A stretch of DNA of 64,000 nucleotides from Anniella stebbinsi (GCA_029215795.1 JARDYH010000001.1:183589654-183653653); one strand, 5' to 3'. Shown: positions 10,331 through 23,052, counted from the stretch's first letter. Notes: generated by a model from the sequence alone, not told the origin. Numbers and translations are program-made.

Positions 10331-12540
10331 CTCCTGCCATGAGTTTTGCACAATTTTCCAGCTTGTTTTACTGCTTTGTCATAACATTTGCAAATGTTTA
10401 GTGATCCTGCTAACATATGTATAAGTGGATGCTAGTAACAAAGGGAAGGGAAAAGGAAGAAGCAGAGTGGGTGGGGGGAGAGCTGAATGTGGCTGGCAGC
10501 TACATGAGAGAAGGGGATGGGGGGGCGTGCTTTAGTGGTGGGTGTTCTTCCTTCAGTCTAATGTGAAGAAGCCTTTTTTAAAGGTATTCACTAGCAATGA
10601 AAGTGCTGAAGTGCTGACACTGGCAAGAGGGGGATATGGGGATACTTGGCCAAGTACTGGAGAGGCTCATGCTCAGGAACACAAATCCCTAAGAATAAAC
10701 TTTAAAAAAAAAAAGATTACAAACTCGTTCCATATTCATATAATTATTTCTCAGAAAATCATTTTCTTTTTGTGATTTAATGGGGTGGGGGCAGGGGTAG
10801 AGGGAAACCAAAAGTGGCTGGCAGCTGCAGGAAAGGATTTGCTGTGCGGGAGGCTGTTCTTGCTTCAGTTTAACATGAATCAGCCTTTTTTAAAGAGATA
10901 TTTGCTAGCAAGGGAAGCACTGAAATAGAGGATGAAATTGATAAGGATATTCACAACAGGAGGATATCGGTATGCTGGGCTAAATATCAGACAGGCGATA
11001 TTGCACTCCTGGGTAAGCCTGCAACTCCCCAGGGAAAAAAAGTTTGTCATAAGGGCTCAGAAAATTAATTTCATTTGATGATCTGATATGGAGGGTGGAG
11101 TTTCCCTCAAAAACCAGCAAGATCAGAGGTCTAACAGCAGAAAGGGTGCTGACGTAGGGACTGAGGAATTGAGGAGTTCTGCTGCAAAGCCTCCTAGGAC
11201 AGATGCTGGTGTTGGAAAGAGGACCGACAGGCTGAGGGGAGAAACAAATTACAGCAAGCCACAAAACACCTGATCATCTGTCAGGTTAGTGACTGAACAA
11301 ACAACCCATGGTGGCTTATTTGCAGCATGGCTTAGCATGACGTGCAAACCCACCCATTGTGGTTCTCATAGCCTTCTAAGATGATCAATAGAGAAGACTC
11401 TACGGAAAAGACATAGACATATTTTCAAAAGCATCTTCATAGTCCAATCATATTCATGCCTACTCAGGAGTAAACCCCACTGAGTTCAGTGGGACTTACT
11501 CCCACACTGTGTGTAGGGGGTTGTCTACACAGGGTAGTTACTCAGTTGTGGCTGCAATGTTCTGCACCTTGGTTTAGATGACACAGCCAGCAATTCGCAG
11601 CCACATCATGCTATCCGTCCCAAAGCTATGCATTTTCACAGTGCCGTTTTACCGCATATTTTAACTTCACTCTGCCATTGCCATGGTTCTCTGTGCATCT
11701 GTCATTGGTGGGGTGAATGCAGTTTAGGACAGCAGACATACTTTGGGCACTCATTGGTGGAAGGGAAAGATGCGTGGGGCAGGGAGGGGGAAGGGAGAGC
11801 AGAAGAGTAACCATGTCTACCCAGAAGTCATTGCCTTCAATTGGCACTTTGGCGAGTACAGGGGCAGAGGGGTTGGGAGAATTCGTTTGCTAGTTCTTTT
11901 TTTGTTTGTTTGTTAAAAACTTATCTCTTGGGAATGTGGGCTCAATTGCTGCCACTTGGTTTAAATATTCATTGAGTGCTGGGTAAACATGCTTGCTCTG
12001 AAGTAGGGATGGGCAAACTGAGACTCAGGATGTGCGAAGAATCAGAGAATTGGTGCTTTATAAATAACACTCTCTCCGCCTCTTCCTTCCTTCCGTCCTT
12101 CCTTCCCTGCTCCATCTCTAGGCTATAGCCACAACTAGGGCCGTCATGGCAGCAGGGTCATGGCAGCAGCGCAGCAGCGTTGCAAGGTGTCACGCTCTCA
12201 CATTGACGCTCCTATCGGCGCTCCTTCCAGCACAATTGCGGGCTTTTGGGAAGGTGCCACCACCACACCTGCCCACCCAAGCCCACATGCATCAGTGCCG
12301 GGGTGTCTGGGAACATCCTCGCACCCCCTTCTTCAAAGTTGGCTTTTTTGTTGTTGTTATTTGCCTCTTTTTGTTTGTCCTTAAAAAAAAATCTGTACAT
12401 GCGAACCTTTGCAATTACAGATAAACGAGGGGAAAAAACAGGAGGGAGGAATGGGGTGCTCTAGCTCTGAATATTCCCCCCTGATACTTTTTTTTTTTTT
12501 GTAAATAATGGTCCGCAGAGGCAACCTTTCAACTCACTGG
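10331..12540. other. Non-genic interval with minor repeats
   Basis: No exon-like or conserved protein signal was seen. It contains G-rich low-complexity patches (10470-10520, 10780-10800) and two related segments at about 10495-10620 and 10810-10900 that share 'GTGGCTGGCAGCT' and 'AGCCTTTTTTAAAG'. A palindromic reptile-type repeat lies at 11437-11512. A block at about 11560-11870 resembles 30870-31100. Confidence 0.5.
11437..11512. repeat. Palindromic 'AGTAAGTCCCATTGA' family MITE
   Basis: Contains CTCAGGAGTAAACCCCACTGA facing GTGGGACTTACTCC, a short inverted repeat. Related copies occur at about 21330-21420, 47385-47475, 53643-53712, 56347-56445, 56540-56627 and 60005-60088. Confidence 0.6.
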
Positions 12541-12544
12541 TCCA

Positions 12545-12795
12545 CCCTTTCCCTGCCCAGCCTATGGCAACCAATCAGTGGTCGCCCAGCTGTGGCATGC
12601 TTCCACAGGAGCTCCAGAGCAAGAGTGACAGACGGCAGATGCCATCGTTGCCTCGCTCCAAGCTAAACAAGTTGGGGTAAATGCCTGACTTTTTAAAGCG
12701 GTGATTTGGGGGGTTGCCTCGGGATGCCTTCGGGATGGCAGCTGCGTCATGTAGATCACCTGCTGCCACTCTGAAGCCACTGTGGGGCAAACCAC
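12545..12795 (-). repeat. Unclassified dispersed repeat, shared with 35995-36205
   Basis: Read on the minus strand, it shares the ordered blocks CAGTGGC, ATGA-CGCAGCTGC, AAAAAGTCAGG, and CTGATTGGTTGC followed by GGGCAGGG with the plus-strand segment 35995-36205. Two copies in inverse orientation in one window indicate a transposon-derived repeat. No coding sequence. Confidence 0.45.
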
Positions 12796-12843
12796 TTGTC
12801 AAGATGTGCCCCAGGGGGAGGAAGGAAATGCAGGAATGGCACC

Positions 12844-12936
12844 AGCTGCTGCTGCTGCTGCTGCTGCTTCTTCTTCTTCTTCTTCTTCTATTATTATTAT
12901 TATTATTATTATTAATAATAATAATAATAATAATGC
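12844..12936. repeat. Compound triplet microsatellite (GCT)(TCT)(ATT)(AAT)
   Basis: Four successive trinucleotide blocks in one phase: about 8 GCT, 7 TCT, 9 ATT and 8 AAT. The open frames across it in several phases are artefacts. Confidence 0.95.
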
Positions 12937-13995
12937 TCTCAGTCATTCAGGGCCAGGGCAGCGTCTGTTATTATCATTATTAGTAATAGGAAGGACCTGA
13001 GCTTTGTAAACATCTCTCTGTCTCTCTCCTCTTCCTTTCCCTTCCTCAGACAGACACATCTACAGGGGACAAGGAGAGGAAAGGAGATATTTGGTCTGAT
13101 ACTATTATTATTAGTGCTGCTGCTGCTCAGTAATTTATAATAGCAGGCTTAGAGGTGCCATTCCTACCACAGGGAGAGAGTGGGGTGCAAGTGTGGATGT
13201 TTGCATGTCTATTAGAAGTAACCATGATTATCTCATTTTGATTTTTAATTTAATTTGTTCCACATCCATTTTTGTCCGAGGGTGCCAGGTTGGGGACTGA
13301 ACTTGTCGAAATGGCGCCTGCAGATGCCAGGTTGGGAAAGTAACAAGCTATTTCCTCACATATCACTGAGCACTGAGAGGGGGACTGCACAGGGAAACAC
13401 ATGTTATTCTCATTGGGCGTCTGATCATGTCTGATCATTCGCTGCTGCGATTGTGCTGTTTCGGGGCTTTGTTTCTGATTGCTTAATTCACCTGCCCTTC
13501 TCATTCATAAAAGTGGCAATGCACTGTTTCAGGGCTTCAAATTGCTTCAAGGGGAACTAGCCATTCATAAAATTGTAGGCAGGAGGAGGAGGAGGAGACT
13601 TAGTTTGTGGTAAGGGACTGAAAGAACTGACATAGGAAAAACGATCGATTGGATTACTACCCTAGAAACTTCCCTCTGCAGAAGAGCACAGAGAGGAGCA
13701 GGGTGAAAGCCTTTTTCATTGGCCAAGCACCATCAATGGGGCTGATGAGGTTCACTTCAGTTAGGGACTCAGCCCAATCTACCCCAAAGTAAGGCAATTT
13801 CGATGGCAGTCTGACCTTTGAAAAGCGGGTTTTTAGGTACTGTTTACTGCACTTTTCTTGCTTCGTGTGCTGCTGATGGAACAAAGCTGATTCTCACTCT
13901 GTTCTCATGCTAGGATTCAAGCCTTAAATGAAATGCCATCTGCGTATTCTGAACTTTAAGAAAGCCAATTTTAATAAACACAGAGCAATGATAAG
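12937..13995. other. Non-genic interval
   Basis: No supported gene. Short TTATTATTA patches occur at 12967-12990 and 13100-13120, and an AGGAGGAGG patch near 13580. The open frames here show no recognisable protein. Confidence 0.5.
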
Positions 13996-14404
13996 TAAGG
14001 TCCCCTGGCAAGTGACCCTAATGAGAAAAGGAGTCCAAGTTTTAAAGGCACAATTACAAACAATTCCAACAAGGAAAAAAGATAAAAGACAACAGAAGTA
14101 ACCAACATGGCTCTAAAAAAAGGCTTAGAGATGACCTGAAAACAAAAAAGGACATGTATAGGAAGTGGAAGGAAGGCCAGGCATGGAATAGAAGATTACA
14201 GATAGGTAGCACAGAAGTGCAGAAATGACATCAGAAAAGCTAAAACTGAGAATGAACTGGCATTAGTGAGGGGTGCTAAAAGCAACAAAAAAGCTTTCTT
14301 CAGGTATGTGCATAGTAATGACAGAGGAAAAATGGTGGTTCACCAACTCAATGAGGATGGCAACATGCTAAGAGCTGACAAAGGAAAGGCAAAAGACTCC
14401 CCTG

Positions 14405-14407
14405 GCA

Positions 14408-14441
<34 letters not shown>

Positions 14442-14625
14442 TTTATTTGTAACCCGCCTCTCCCTCCGGATCGAGGCGGGGAACAACAACAATATAAACA
14501 CAAAAATTCACAACAGTTAAAAATTTTAAAAACAAGAGAACAACACAACATTAAAAATATCCTAAAATTCATCTGGATAGGCCTGTCGGAAGAGGACAGT
14601 CTTCATGACTGTACAAGCTGAAGAG
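14405..14625 (-). mobile_element. LINE 3' tail inserted in CR1
   Basis: Same family as 2049-2230: (TAA)n at 14407-14441, then ACCCGCCTCTCC and GATCGAGGCGGGGAACAACA. It separates two CR1 ORF2 segments that are adjacent in the intact copy. Confidence 0.7.
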
Positions 14626-15412
14626 ACAGGATTGTAACTTGAGATTGATAAACAAATGGTCAAGGAACACCTAATTTCTTTGATCAAGTTTAAATCTCCA
14701 GGGCCCAGTGAACTCATCCTAGAGTAATAAGGGGGCTGGCAGAAAACCCCTTAGAACCACTGTCTTTGCGAAATCATGGAGGATGGGTGAAGTGCTGGAT
14801 GACTGGAGGAGGGCTTATGTTGTCACAATCTTCAAAAAAGGCAAAAAGGAGGGACCTGAGAACTACAGATCAGTTAGTTTGACATTAATCCCTAGGAAAA
14901 TTTTGGAACAGATTATAAAGAAGTCAACCTGTAAACACCTTGAACTCAATGCAGTGATTACTAAAAGCCAGCATGAATTTGTCAAGAACAAATCCTGCCA
15001 GACTAATCTGATCTCATTTTTTGATCAGGTAACCTCCCTTATGGACTGTGGGAATGCTGTATACATAATATTTCTTGACTTCAGCAAAGTATTTTACAAG
15101 CTACCCCATGACATTCTGATTAGCAAACTAGCTAAAAGTGGGCTAGATGGAACAACTATCAGGTATATCCAAAGTTGGCTACAGAATCAGACTCAAAGAG
15201 TGCTTATCAATGGTACCTTCTCAAACTGGGGGGGGGGGGTGCTTCATTTCTATTAATGACTTGGATGAGGAGGTGCAGTGAATGCTTATCAGATTTGCAG
15301 ATTACAGAAAATTGGGTGGGATAGTTAATATCCTGGAAGACAGAAACAAACTTCTAAGTGATCTTGATGGGCTGGAGCACTGGGCTGAAAACAACATAAT
15401 TATATTTAACAG

Positions 15413-16049
15413 GGAACTCCATCACACAGCAATTTAGTGCACTCTCGCCATGCCTGGTGTGTGGATTTGCAGCATGGTACTCACATGATGCTGTGCCTAC
15501 CCTGCTGATACCCCACCCCTTCCCCAGCTGTTCCTAGAAAGCTAAAAGTCTGGATTATTTCCCCTAAATGCATTTAACGCGCCCTAAGTCTCCGTGTAGT
15601 TTTAAAGGAACTGGCGCTTGAATGGATTCCATCAGGTCCTGGCAGGGAAAAGCAATCTCTCCCAGCAGCCAGCTCCAAGCCTCAATATAAAACCCAAACC
15701 TTGCATCCCAGGCTCGAAAGCATTTTTTAAAATCATACAACACCTGAATCTCTGCAAGATAGGATTGTACTCCCTTGATGCCCCCAGAGAGCCAGACTAA
15801 AGGGTCATTCCATTTTTGCCCAGCAGAAATGCGGTCTGGTACTCATCTGCCAGGGCCTGACTGAAGGGAGAAAGAGAAGGGGAGGGGCATAGTGGAGTGG
15901 AGTGGAGTCAAAGAGATAAGGAGCCAAGGAGCCAAGGAGCGAAAGAGCAGCTATTCAGGTGAAAGGGATCATAAGCTTGATGTGCTTTTGCCTCAGAGAT
16001 TAAAAAATGTGAAGGCCAACCGGTGGGGGTGATTAGGTGTGATGGAGGT
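15413..16049. mobile_element. 637-bp terminal-inverted-repeat element inserted in CR1
   Basis: It begins GGAACTCCATCACAC and ends GTGTGATGGAGGT, inverted ends matching at 12 of 13 positions. CAG flanks it at 15410-15412 and 16050-16052, and removing the element restores the CR1 sequence (TTTAACAGAGATAAATGCC). It has no convincing ORF, so it is a non-autonomous DNA transposon. The left 70 bp resembles 52680-52790 (CACTCTCGCCATGCCTGGT shared). Confidence 0.65.
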
Positions 16050-16308
16050 CAGAGATAAATGCCAAGTTCTACACCTCGAAAAAAGAAACCAACTGCAGAG
16101 TTAGAAGATGGGGGATACTGGGCTCAGAGATATTACAAGTAAGAAGGATCTTGGAATTGTTGTAGATCACAACATGAGACAACAGTGTGACGTGGCTTAA
16201 AAAAAAAGCAAATGCTATTTCATGCTGCATTAATAGAAATATAGCTTGCAAATTGCACAAAATACTCATTCCCCTCTATTCGGCACTGGTTAAGCCTCAT
16301 CTTGAGTA

Positions 16309-17233
16309 TGTAGGGCTTTTCTCCATTTGAAATTTTACTGAATATGTATAAGAGTAGGGTTCTAAAAGTTTGTTGTCATAGCACAGAGAAAGGAGCTTTG
16401 GGGGCATAGAATGGGTTTAAATGGGTGTACAAGTGAAGGGGTAATGCTTTAATATTAAGGGTGCAAATAGGCGTACACACACAGAACACTGTTTAAAGGT
16501 TTAGATGCTTTAGTTTGGATATGGCCTGATGAAAAATAATTTAGAGATATGGTTTGAGGTTGCTCAAGGATACTACTCATAATGATTTGTACCAACTGTA
16601 TGTATTCCTGTTAAGGGAACTAAGTGAAAGATTAGGGGTTATAATTAAGGGTTTAGAAAATCCCCATGTCCATATGAACAGAGAAGTAAAGCAGACAGTT
16701 GACCACATGAAAAGCAGAAGAAATAACCAATTTTGAAATAAATAAATACGTCAGAAGGGATGGAATATTCTGAGAAGAGGATGATCTAAATTGATGATGT
16801 AGATCAATGAACTTGGATATTTTAAAATAAATTAATATGTATTTGGAGGGAGGTCTTTGTCTTTGAGAGGGGTATTTCAGTCTGAACACAGAGGACAAAG
16901 ATGTCTTCCCTTTCTCTCAGGCATAACACGGTTTTGCCTGAGAGAAATAGGGGCCCTCTGTGAAGAAGAGCTCCTTCGCAGAGTCAATGTTGCCATTGGG
17001 GAATGTTTGTCTGTATTTGTGTTTGTCTTAGCAAAGACGTGTTCTCCAGAAATCTGCCAGACTTGTGAGTATATTCTTTAAATTTGCTTTGCTGAATGGA
17101 GGTTAGTGTGTCTAATGTTAACTTTCTTTAATTGTTTTAATAAATGTTAAAATCCTATAATGGTTTCATTGAGTTTGTGAGTCTGAGTAAAATCAATCAT
17201 TCTGAGTGTCTATCTTCGGATCTTCCTTTTCAG
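16309..17233 (+). mobile_element. Probable solo LTR of an endogenous retrovirus-like element
   Basis: It starts TGTAGGG and ends TTTTCA(G). GAGTA flanks it at 16304-16308 and 17234-17238, a 5-bp duplication of the CR1 target. An AATAAA at about 17138 lies near the 3' end, as expected for the R region. No gag, pol or env coding sequence is present between the flanks. One extra G between the CA end and the duplication leaves the exact right edge uncertain. It could instead be a non-LTR insertion. Confidence 0.5.
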
Positions 17234-17690
17234 GAGTACTGCATCAATGCTCCTTAAAACAAAAATCACCTGAAAAAAATCCCCTACAAGTACTGCATCG
17301 AGTTCTGGGCACCACACGTCAAGATGGATGCAGACAAGCTGGAGCGTGTTCAGAGGAGGGCAACGAGGATGATCAGGGGTCTGGAAACAAAGCCCTATGA
17401 GGAGAGATTGAAAGAACTGGGCATGTTTAGCCTGGAGAAGAGAAGATTGAGAGGAGACATGATAGCACCATTCAAATACTTGAAAGGTTGTCACACAGAG
17501 GAGGGCCAGTATCTCTTCTCAATCATCCCAGAATGCAGGACACGAAACAATGGGCTCAAGTTACAAGAAGCCAGATTCGAGCTGGACATTAGGAAAAACT
17601 TTGTGATTGCTAGAGCAGTACAACAATGGAACCAATTACCTAGGGAGGTAGTAGGCCCCTTCCAGCTCTACTATTCCATGATTCTATGAT

Positions 17691-19262
17691 GACTGAAGGA
17701 AGAGAATTTGGCACACAGCAATTTTTAAAAGTATAGTTAGGACACATGGGCATAATCATTTCTTTCAATACACATTTGGGGGAAAATACTAGGTTCTGAG
17801 ACAATAAATACTCCCAAGGAAATGTTCAGATGGAAAACTTGGCATCTGAGAATTTTGGAAATGTGGGCTTTTAAAAATTCATTTGTATGGTAAAAAGGCT
17901 GTTCTTTTTTGAAATAAAGTTGTAATTTCAATTTAATTTATGTAGATTTTTCTATATCAATTTTATGTTTCTTTGTAGATTTTTGCATGCCTTTTCTGTT
18001 TTTCTATTCTTCTTTTCTAATTAAAAGGTCTATTGCCTTCTCATTGCCTTCTAACACCAATGAGTGTCTCATTTTTTATTTCTCTCCGAAACCACATGTG
18101 TATTTAAAAAGGACTCTAAAAACACGACAGCAGTATGAAGACGCATCACCAGCTCTGCAGCACCACATAGACTTGAAGTACTATGTTCCATCCTGGTTGT
18201 GTCTAATCTGCTTAAACGTATTAGCTAGTTGCCATCTACCACATCTTGTGACAGCACATTCCATAAGTGAATGATGCGTTCTCTAGAATAAAATACAACC
18301 CATATAAAAGAGAAGAAAGGAGGGTACAGAAAGGGCTGGCTCTACTGGGCAGCAGAGTGAAGCAACCTGCTTCAGGGGCCACCATGGGGGTGTAGATGAA
18401 GGCAGTGGTCAATGTCTGAATAGTGCAGCAAGATTTTTAACGTGTTGGTTTGGGTGGGGTTGCCATTTGGCCACTGCTCCAGGCAGCAAAATGTTTTGTG
18501 CCAGTACTGGGCACAGAGAGAAAGCCTCAGTACTTCCATCAATAGGAATTTCTTGAACAAAAGTACTTTATTTATATATATTTTTAAAATTAAGGCTGTG
18601 ATGATCCCATACACACTTATCTGGGAGTAAATGCCATTGAAAACAATGTGACATTTCTGTATAGTTGTAATGTATAAGTCTGTACTTTAAGAGTACTGAA
18701 GAAGTGGTTATATGATATATTATATTCATGGAGTCCTATCCTATTTTGTTTATTGAAAGGAAGTAACAGCCTCAGCCTAGGACTGAGGGATGTAGAGGGG
18801 TTGTATTTGTACCTGTGTTCATTTACGTAATACATGCATACTCTCTTCCACCAATAGCAAAAGAAAATTGCCACTATGAAAACTAGCCAGCTGCCAGTTT
18901 TTAAAGAATAAAGTAAATATATTTCAGAAAAATGAACATGCCATAAGTGCCCTTTTGTGTCTTTTCTAGATGACAACCAGGGTGGGGCCCTTCCTTACAG
19001 GCCTCTGAAATTGGCAGCATCTGAAACCACACAAAAATACAAGACCACAGACACAAGACCTTGTGAACAGTCCTGACTAAAACATTTTATATGAAAGCTA
19101 TTAAAGATGCAGGTCACACATACTTTGCACAGCAACCCGTTAGTTAACTCAGAGCAAAACTGAAGGGGACAAAATCTCTCGTCAGGAAAGAATTAGAGAA
19201 GATTCAAACACATTTGTCAAGAGCAAATGGTCCTACATTTCTCTGTAGGATGTGAATCGGGA
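17691..19262. other. Non-genic interval
   Basis: AT-rich sequence without recognisable protein or RNA features. Open frames of up to 119 codons here show no domain signature. Confidence 0.5.
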
Positions 19263-20195
19263 GAGGTCATACGCACATTCTGCGCCAGTGCCTGGATACT
19301 GTTATGGCTTGGATGAGGGCCAATAAACTGAAGCTGAATCTCGATAAGACAGAGACTTGGTTGGTAGTTCCCAGGTTCAGAAACTGGGGCGTTTGCCTGT
19401 TCTAGATGGGACTGCACTCCCTCTAAAGGAGCAGATCCGTAATTTGGGGGTGTTCCTGGACCCATCTTTGTCACTGGAGACCCAGGCGGCCCCGGCTGAA
19501 GCACCCATTATTAACTTCGTTTGGTATGCCAGCTACACCCATTCCTGGATAGGGATAGCCTCGCCACAGGCATTCATGTACTGGTAACCTCACGATGAGA
19601 CTACTGTAATGTGCTCTATGTGGGGCTACCCATGTGTGTGGTTCGGAAGCTGCAGCTTGTGCAGAACGCAGCAGCCTGGGTGCTCACGGGGATGCCTAGC
19701 TCTGCCCACATAAAACCTGTGCTGAAAGAACTGCACTGGCTGCCTGTTAGCTACCGAGTCATGTACAAGGTCATGCTATTTTCTTATAACGCCCTAACAA
19801 CTTGGGACCAGGATATCTAGCAGACCATTTTCCCTTATATACATCATGGCGACATTTACGATCATCATAGGAGGCTCTGCTCATCATTCCGAGAAGAAGG
19901 GAATGCCACCACGAAGAACCTCAGTGGTGAGCCTTCTCTGTAGTGGCACCCACCCTCTGGAAAACCCTCCCTCATGCGGTTTGGGAGGCGGAAAATGTAA
20001 TATCTTTTAAACGCCTCCTAAAAACATCTCTTTTTAGACAATCCTTCCCTGGACTGTAACTTATTCTGATTTTATGTGACTTTTAAAGTTTTAAAGCTTT
20101 AATCTGGATTGTTATATTATGGTTTTAGTTGTAAACTGCCCAGAAAGCATAGGCTGTTGGGCAGTATAAATATGTACTAAATAAATAAATAAAAT
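19263..20195 (+). mobile_element. L2-clade LINE 3' fragment
   Basis: C-terminal ORF2 fragments: MAWMRANKLKLN-like (about 19305), DYCNVLYVGLPM (about 19600), RKLQLVQNAAAWVLTG (about 19643), LKELHWLPVSYRVMYKVMLF (about 19720). The 3' UTR contains AACTGCCCAGAAAGC and GGGCAGTATAAATATG and ends in an (AAAT)n tail at about 20175-20192. Frameshifts break the frame near 19400 and 19590. Confidence 0.82.
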
Positions 20196-22850
20196 ACAAG
20201 CTATTCCTTCAGAACATTGGTTCTGGGCAACAGAGTCCTAACTAAGTTCCTGTTTGTCAGTATAAAGGATTGGATGGGTTCTGGTGTTGACAAATTCTAT
20301 TCTTCCAAAACAATTGAGTATGTAAGCTTTTTCTTGTAGGCACCACAATTAAGCCTCCACAAAACCTCCTGCAACCACAGCAGCACACAAACCCTGAATG
20401 ATCCTGATCGATCCTGCCCAGTGCTTTGATGTATAATGCAAAAGCAGCTTTACCATCAATGGCACAGGCTGCTATGCCAATGGACCAAGCAATAACATGA
20501 AAGAAGGGGAGCAAGCTGAGACAAGTCATTCTGTGACAAGTATAATGATTTTTCTACTCCCAACCTGCACTACACAATAGTGGTTCTGATGAATTTCTGT
20601 ATGAGTGGAATTGGGACTCTCCCACAAAGACAGAGAATTGCTGCTGAAAACCAGAGATTCTTGTTTACCCCCATTAATAATCTCTCTATTAATGAATTGC
20701 CTTTGTCCATTAAGGAACTGCTCTGAGGTTCATGCTTTTAGCCTGCTGATTTCTCCTGGTTGTTTGTTGTTGTTACACAGTGCATAAATAAATCAAATAC
20801 TGCAAGGGATTTTCCCTTTAGGCTCTATAGTATAACAATATGAATGTAATGTGTGAAGGAGGGCAAATAAAACTCAAACATTCACAGCTTCTGAATAAAT
20901 CATTTTTCCAATGCATTGCTTATAATGTATAGTGTGGTGATCTGGACATTTCTCCTTAGATGTGATTTGATTTTAGAACTGTGAGGGCTTTCTGATATTT
21001 ATCCCATTTTAAAAATGTCTTTTAGGTGTAGGCAAGCAGCCTATAGCACAGTTAAATTATGGCCAAAAGGAGACATGATATCTGTAGACAGCATTTGGTT
21101 AAGGTGAAACAAGGGGCTAGGAATGCAGTATCTTAAAAACTGACTACACATCTATCCCTTAAATATAACTTGTGAAGTCCTGGTGCTATTATTTATTTAG
21201 GAAAGGGGTGATGAAGCGTGAAGATGGCACTTGTCTGTAGTGGTAAAACCTTGAAAACCACTGTGGCCCTTCAGAGACTTTAGTATTGAATTATCTATTT
21301 GAAGTGTCCTGATGAAATGCAGGAGTCACAATACAATCCCACACTTGTTTACTCAAACATAAACCCCACTGAGTTCAATAAAGCTTATTCCTAGGTAAGT
21401 GAGTATAGGATTGCAGCCTTAGCTTACCTGGCAAACATTCCTTTGAACCCTGTGGAGAGGGGCGTCACATGGGGATGATTTGCAAACACCCCTCTCTCCC
21501 TCTCCAAAAACAGCTAACCTTTTAAAATAAGATTAAATATACACGCTCTGCTCCAATAGATATGAATATTAGCTACCAAACCAAGCCAATAAAAAAATGT
21601 TCGCAGAGGTCACCTTAGTCTTACTTTGAAGCCTCCTTTATTTAAATGGGGACACTTTGAAGCAAAGGGATTGGGATAGGCAGGAAAGGTATGGCAGAAT
21701 TTTTAGAGTCCAATCATAGTTTCAAGGTTGTCACTGTTACAGTCTAATGTGCTTGTTCTTCAGAAATTGAGGTTATCATATGGGAAATTAGTAGCATATG
21801 ATACGCTCCATTCCTGAAAAATTGGAGCCCATTCAAGAGAACTTCCATGTATTCTTACATAATTTAATACTTTATTTCTTTCAGGTATTGTTATGCCAAT
21901 GCTATGCTGTGACACTGAAAAGTGATGCTGAGGGTTTAACCCCTAGAACGAATTAACCCAATACCTTTAAAATGTGATGAATAGAATACTTACTGGCCTA
22001 CATTTCAGTGCTTTGTTTTCATTAGTTCGATAAAGAAATTTGCTTATCTCCCTCTATATCTAGAAGTCTAGCCATATCTAGAAAAGCCTAAGTGGTTTTT
22101 GGTCATGCTCAAGTATGACCAAGAAATGGGATGGCAAAGGACAGCAGGAGGCAATGTGGTGCCCATGGGCACCCATGCTCCTCAGACACCTTTCTGGGTG
22201 CCTTCCTGTATAAACAATACCGTTTGCTGTGAAATAGGGTTCTGTTGCTGCTGTTGGTTCAAAGGAGTTGTTTAGTATGTTGGGGCTCAGACCCCACCTT
22301 TGCCTTCTACTCTTTTGTGCAAGTTACTTGTCCTTTGCCACACCTCCTACGGCAGCCATTTTCTCAAATTACCAATATGTGTTTTTAAGTTCAGTATTTT
22401 GTTTATTGTCACCTTTTCTTTAGGATTAGTTCCTTATCCCTGGAGCGAGGTGAATGGAAAAAGCCACATAATTCATCCAAGCCACTCAGACTTTCCATGT
22501 AAATTTTAGTGGACTGGTCAGGGATCAGATCTCAGGGAAACAATTCCCGATATCCACAGTTACGTATAAGTCTTAAAATGTGATTATACTGATCACAAAT
22601 GAAGAGTTTCCATATGATCCTTCCAGTCTGAATCTTTAATAGGTTTCATTAATAGGAGAGAATCAGCTGTAGTTAAGCACTCCCAGCAAAGCAGGAGAAC
22701 CAGGAGTCAACACATCTAACTTGTCAGATGAAATTGTTACCTCAGTCACTCACATGAATGCTCTATCTGCTGAGAATTTGGAAGACTCTCCCCACTACAG
22801 GTAGAGAAAGCTGGGGCTGGTATCAAAACCTCACATACTGGGAAAAGGGA
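20196..22850. other. Non-genic interval
   Basis: Intron or downstream DNA with no supported gene. One copy of the palindromic AGTAAG-type repeat lies at about 21330-21420, ending in TATAGGATTGCAGCC. Confidence 0.5.
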
Positions 22851-22858
22851 GTCACTGG

Positions 22859-23044
22859 GCCTGTTCAGACAACATGTTAAGCCATAGTTAGGCTGCTAAT
22901 CCTTTTCCAGCAAATGGTTAGTAAGCACATTTAAACTGTGGTTATGTAGCCATCATGGGCAGGAATGGTTCATACAACATGCTAAGCCATATGGTTTAGC
23001 TCAAAATGCTTAACCACCATGGCTTAGTGTGTCATTTGAACAGG
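22859..23044. mobile_element. 186-bp hAT-like MITE
   Basis: Inverted ends: GCCTGTTCAGACAACATGTT on the left and the complement of a GTCATTTGAACAGG end on the right. Inside are repeated and inverted TAAGCCA/ATGGCTTA motifs. Flanks GTCACTGG (22851-22858) and GTCATAGG (23045-23052) are an 8-bp duplication with two mismatches, as hAT elements make. Confidence 0.6.
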
Positions 23045-23052
23045 GTCATAGG

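Larger units (their letters stand above)
14000..17690 (+). mobile_element. CR1 LINE split by three later insertions
   Basis: CR1 pieces occur in the correct order: 14090-14404 (upstream ORF2 linker, SNKKAFFRY-like), 14626-15412 (RT, including SRKILEQIIKKS-like and PHDILISKLAKSGLDGT), 16050-16308 (KCQVLHL block and the LIRPHLEYC precursor) and 17234-17690 ([33 protein letters not shown], then the octamer tail ATTCCATGATTCTATGAT). The 157-codon frame at 14783-15256 is the best-preserved RT part. Comparison with the CR1 at 2390-5945 shows that the interrupted sequence rejoins almost exactly. Confidence 0.82.

Noticed and set aside
12575..12983. Open frames with poly-Ile, poly-Asn, poly-Leu and poly-Ser on both strands
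   Set aside because: They are translations of the triplet microsatellite in different phases, not proteins.
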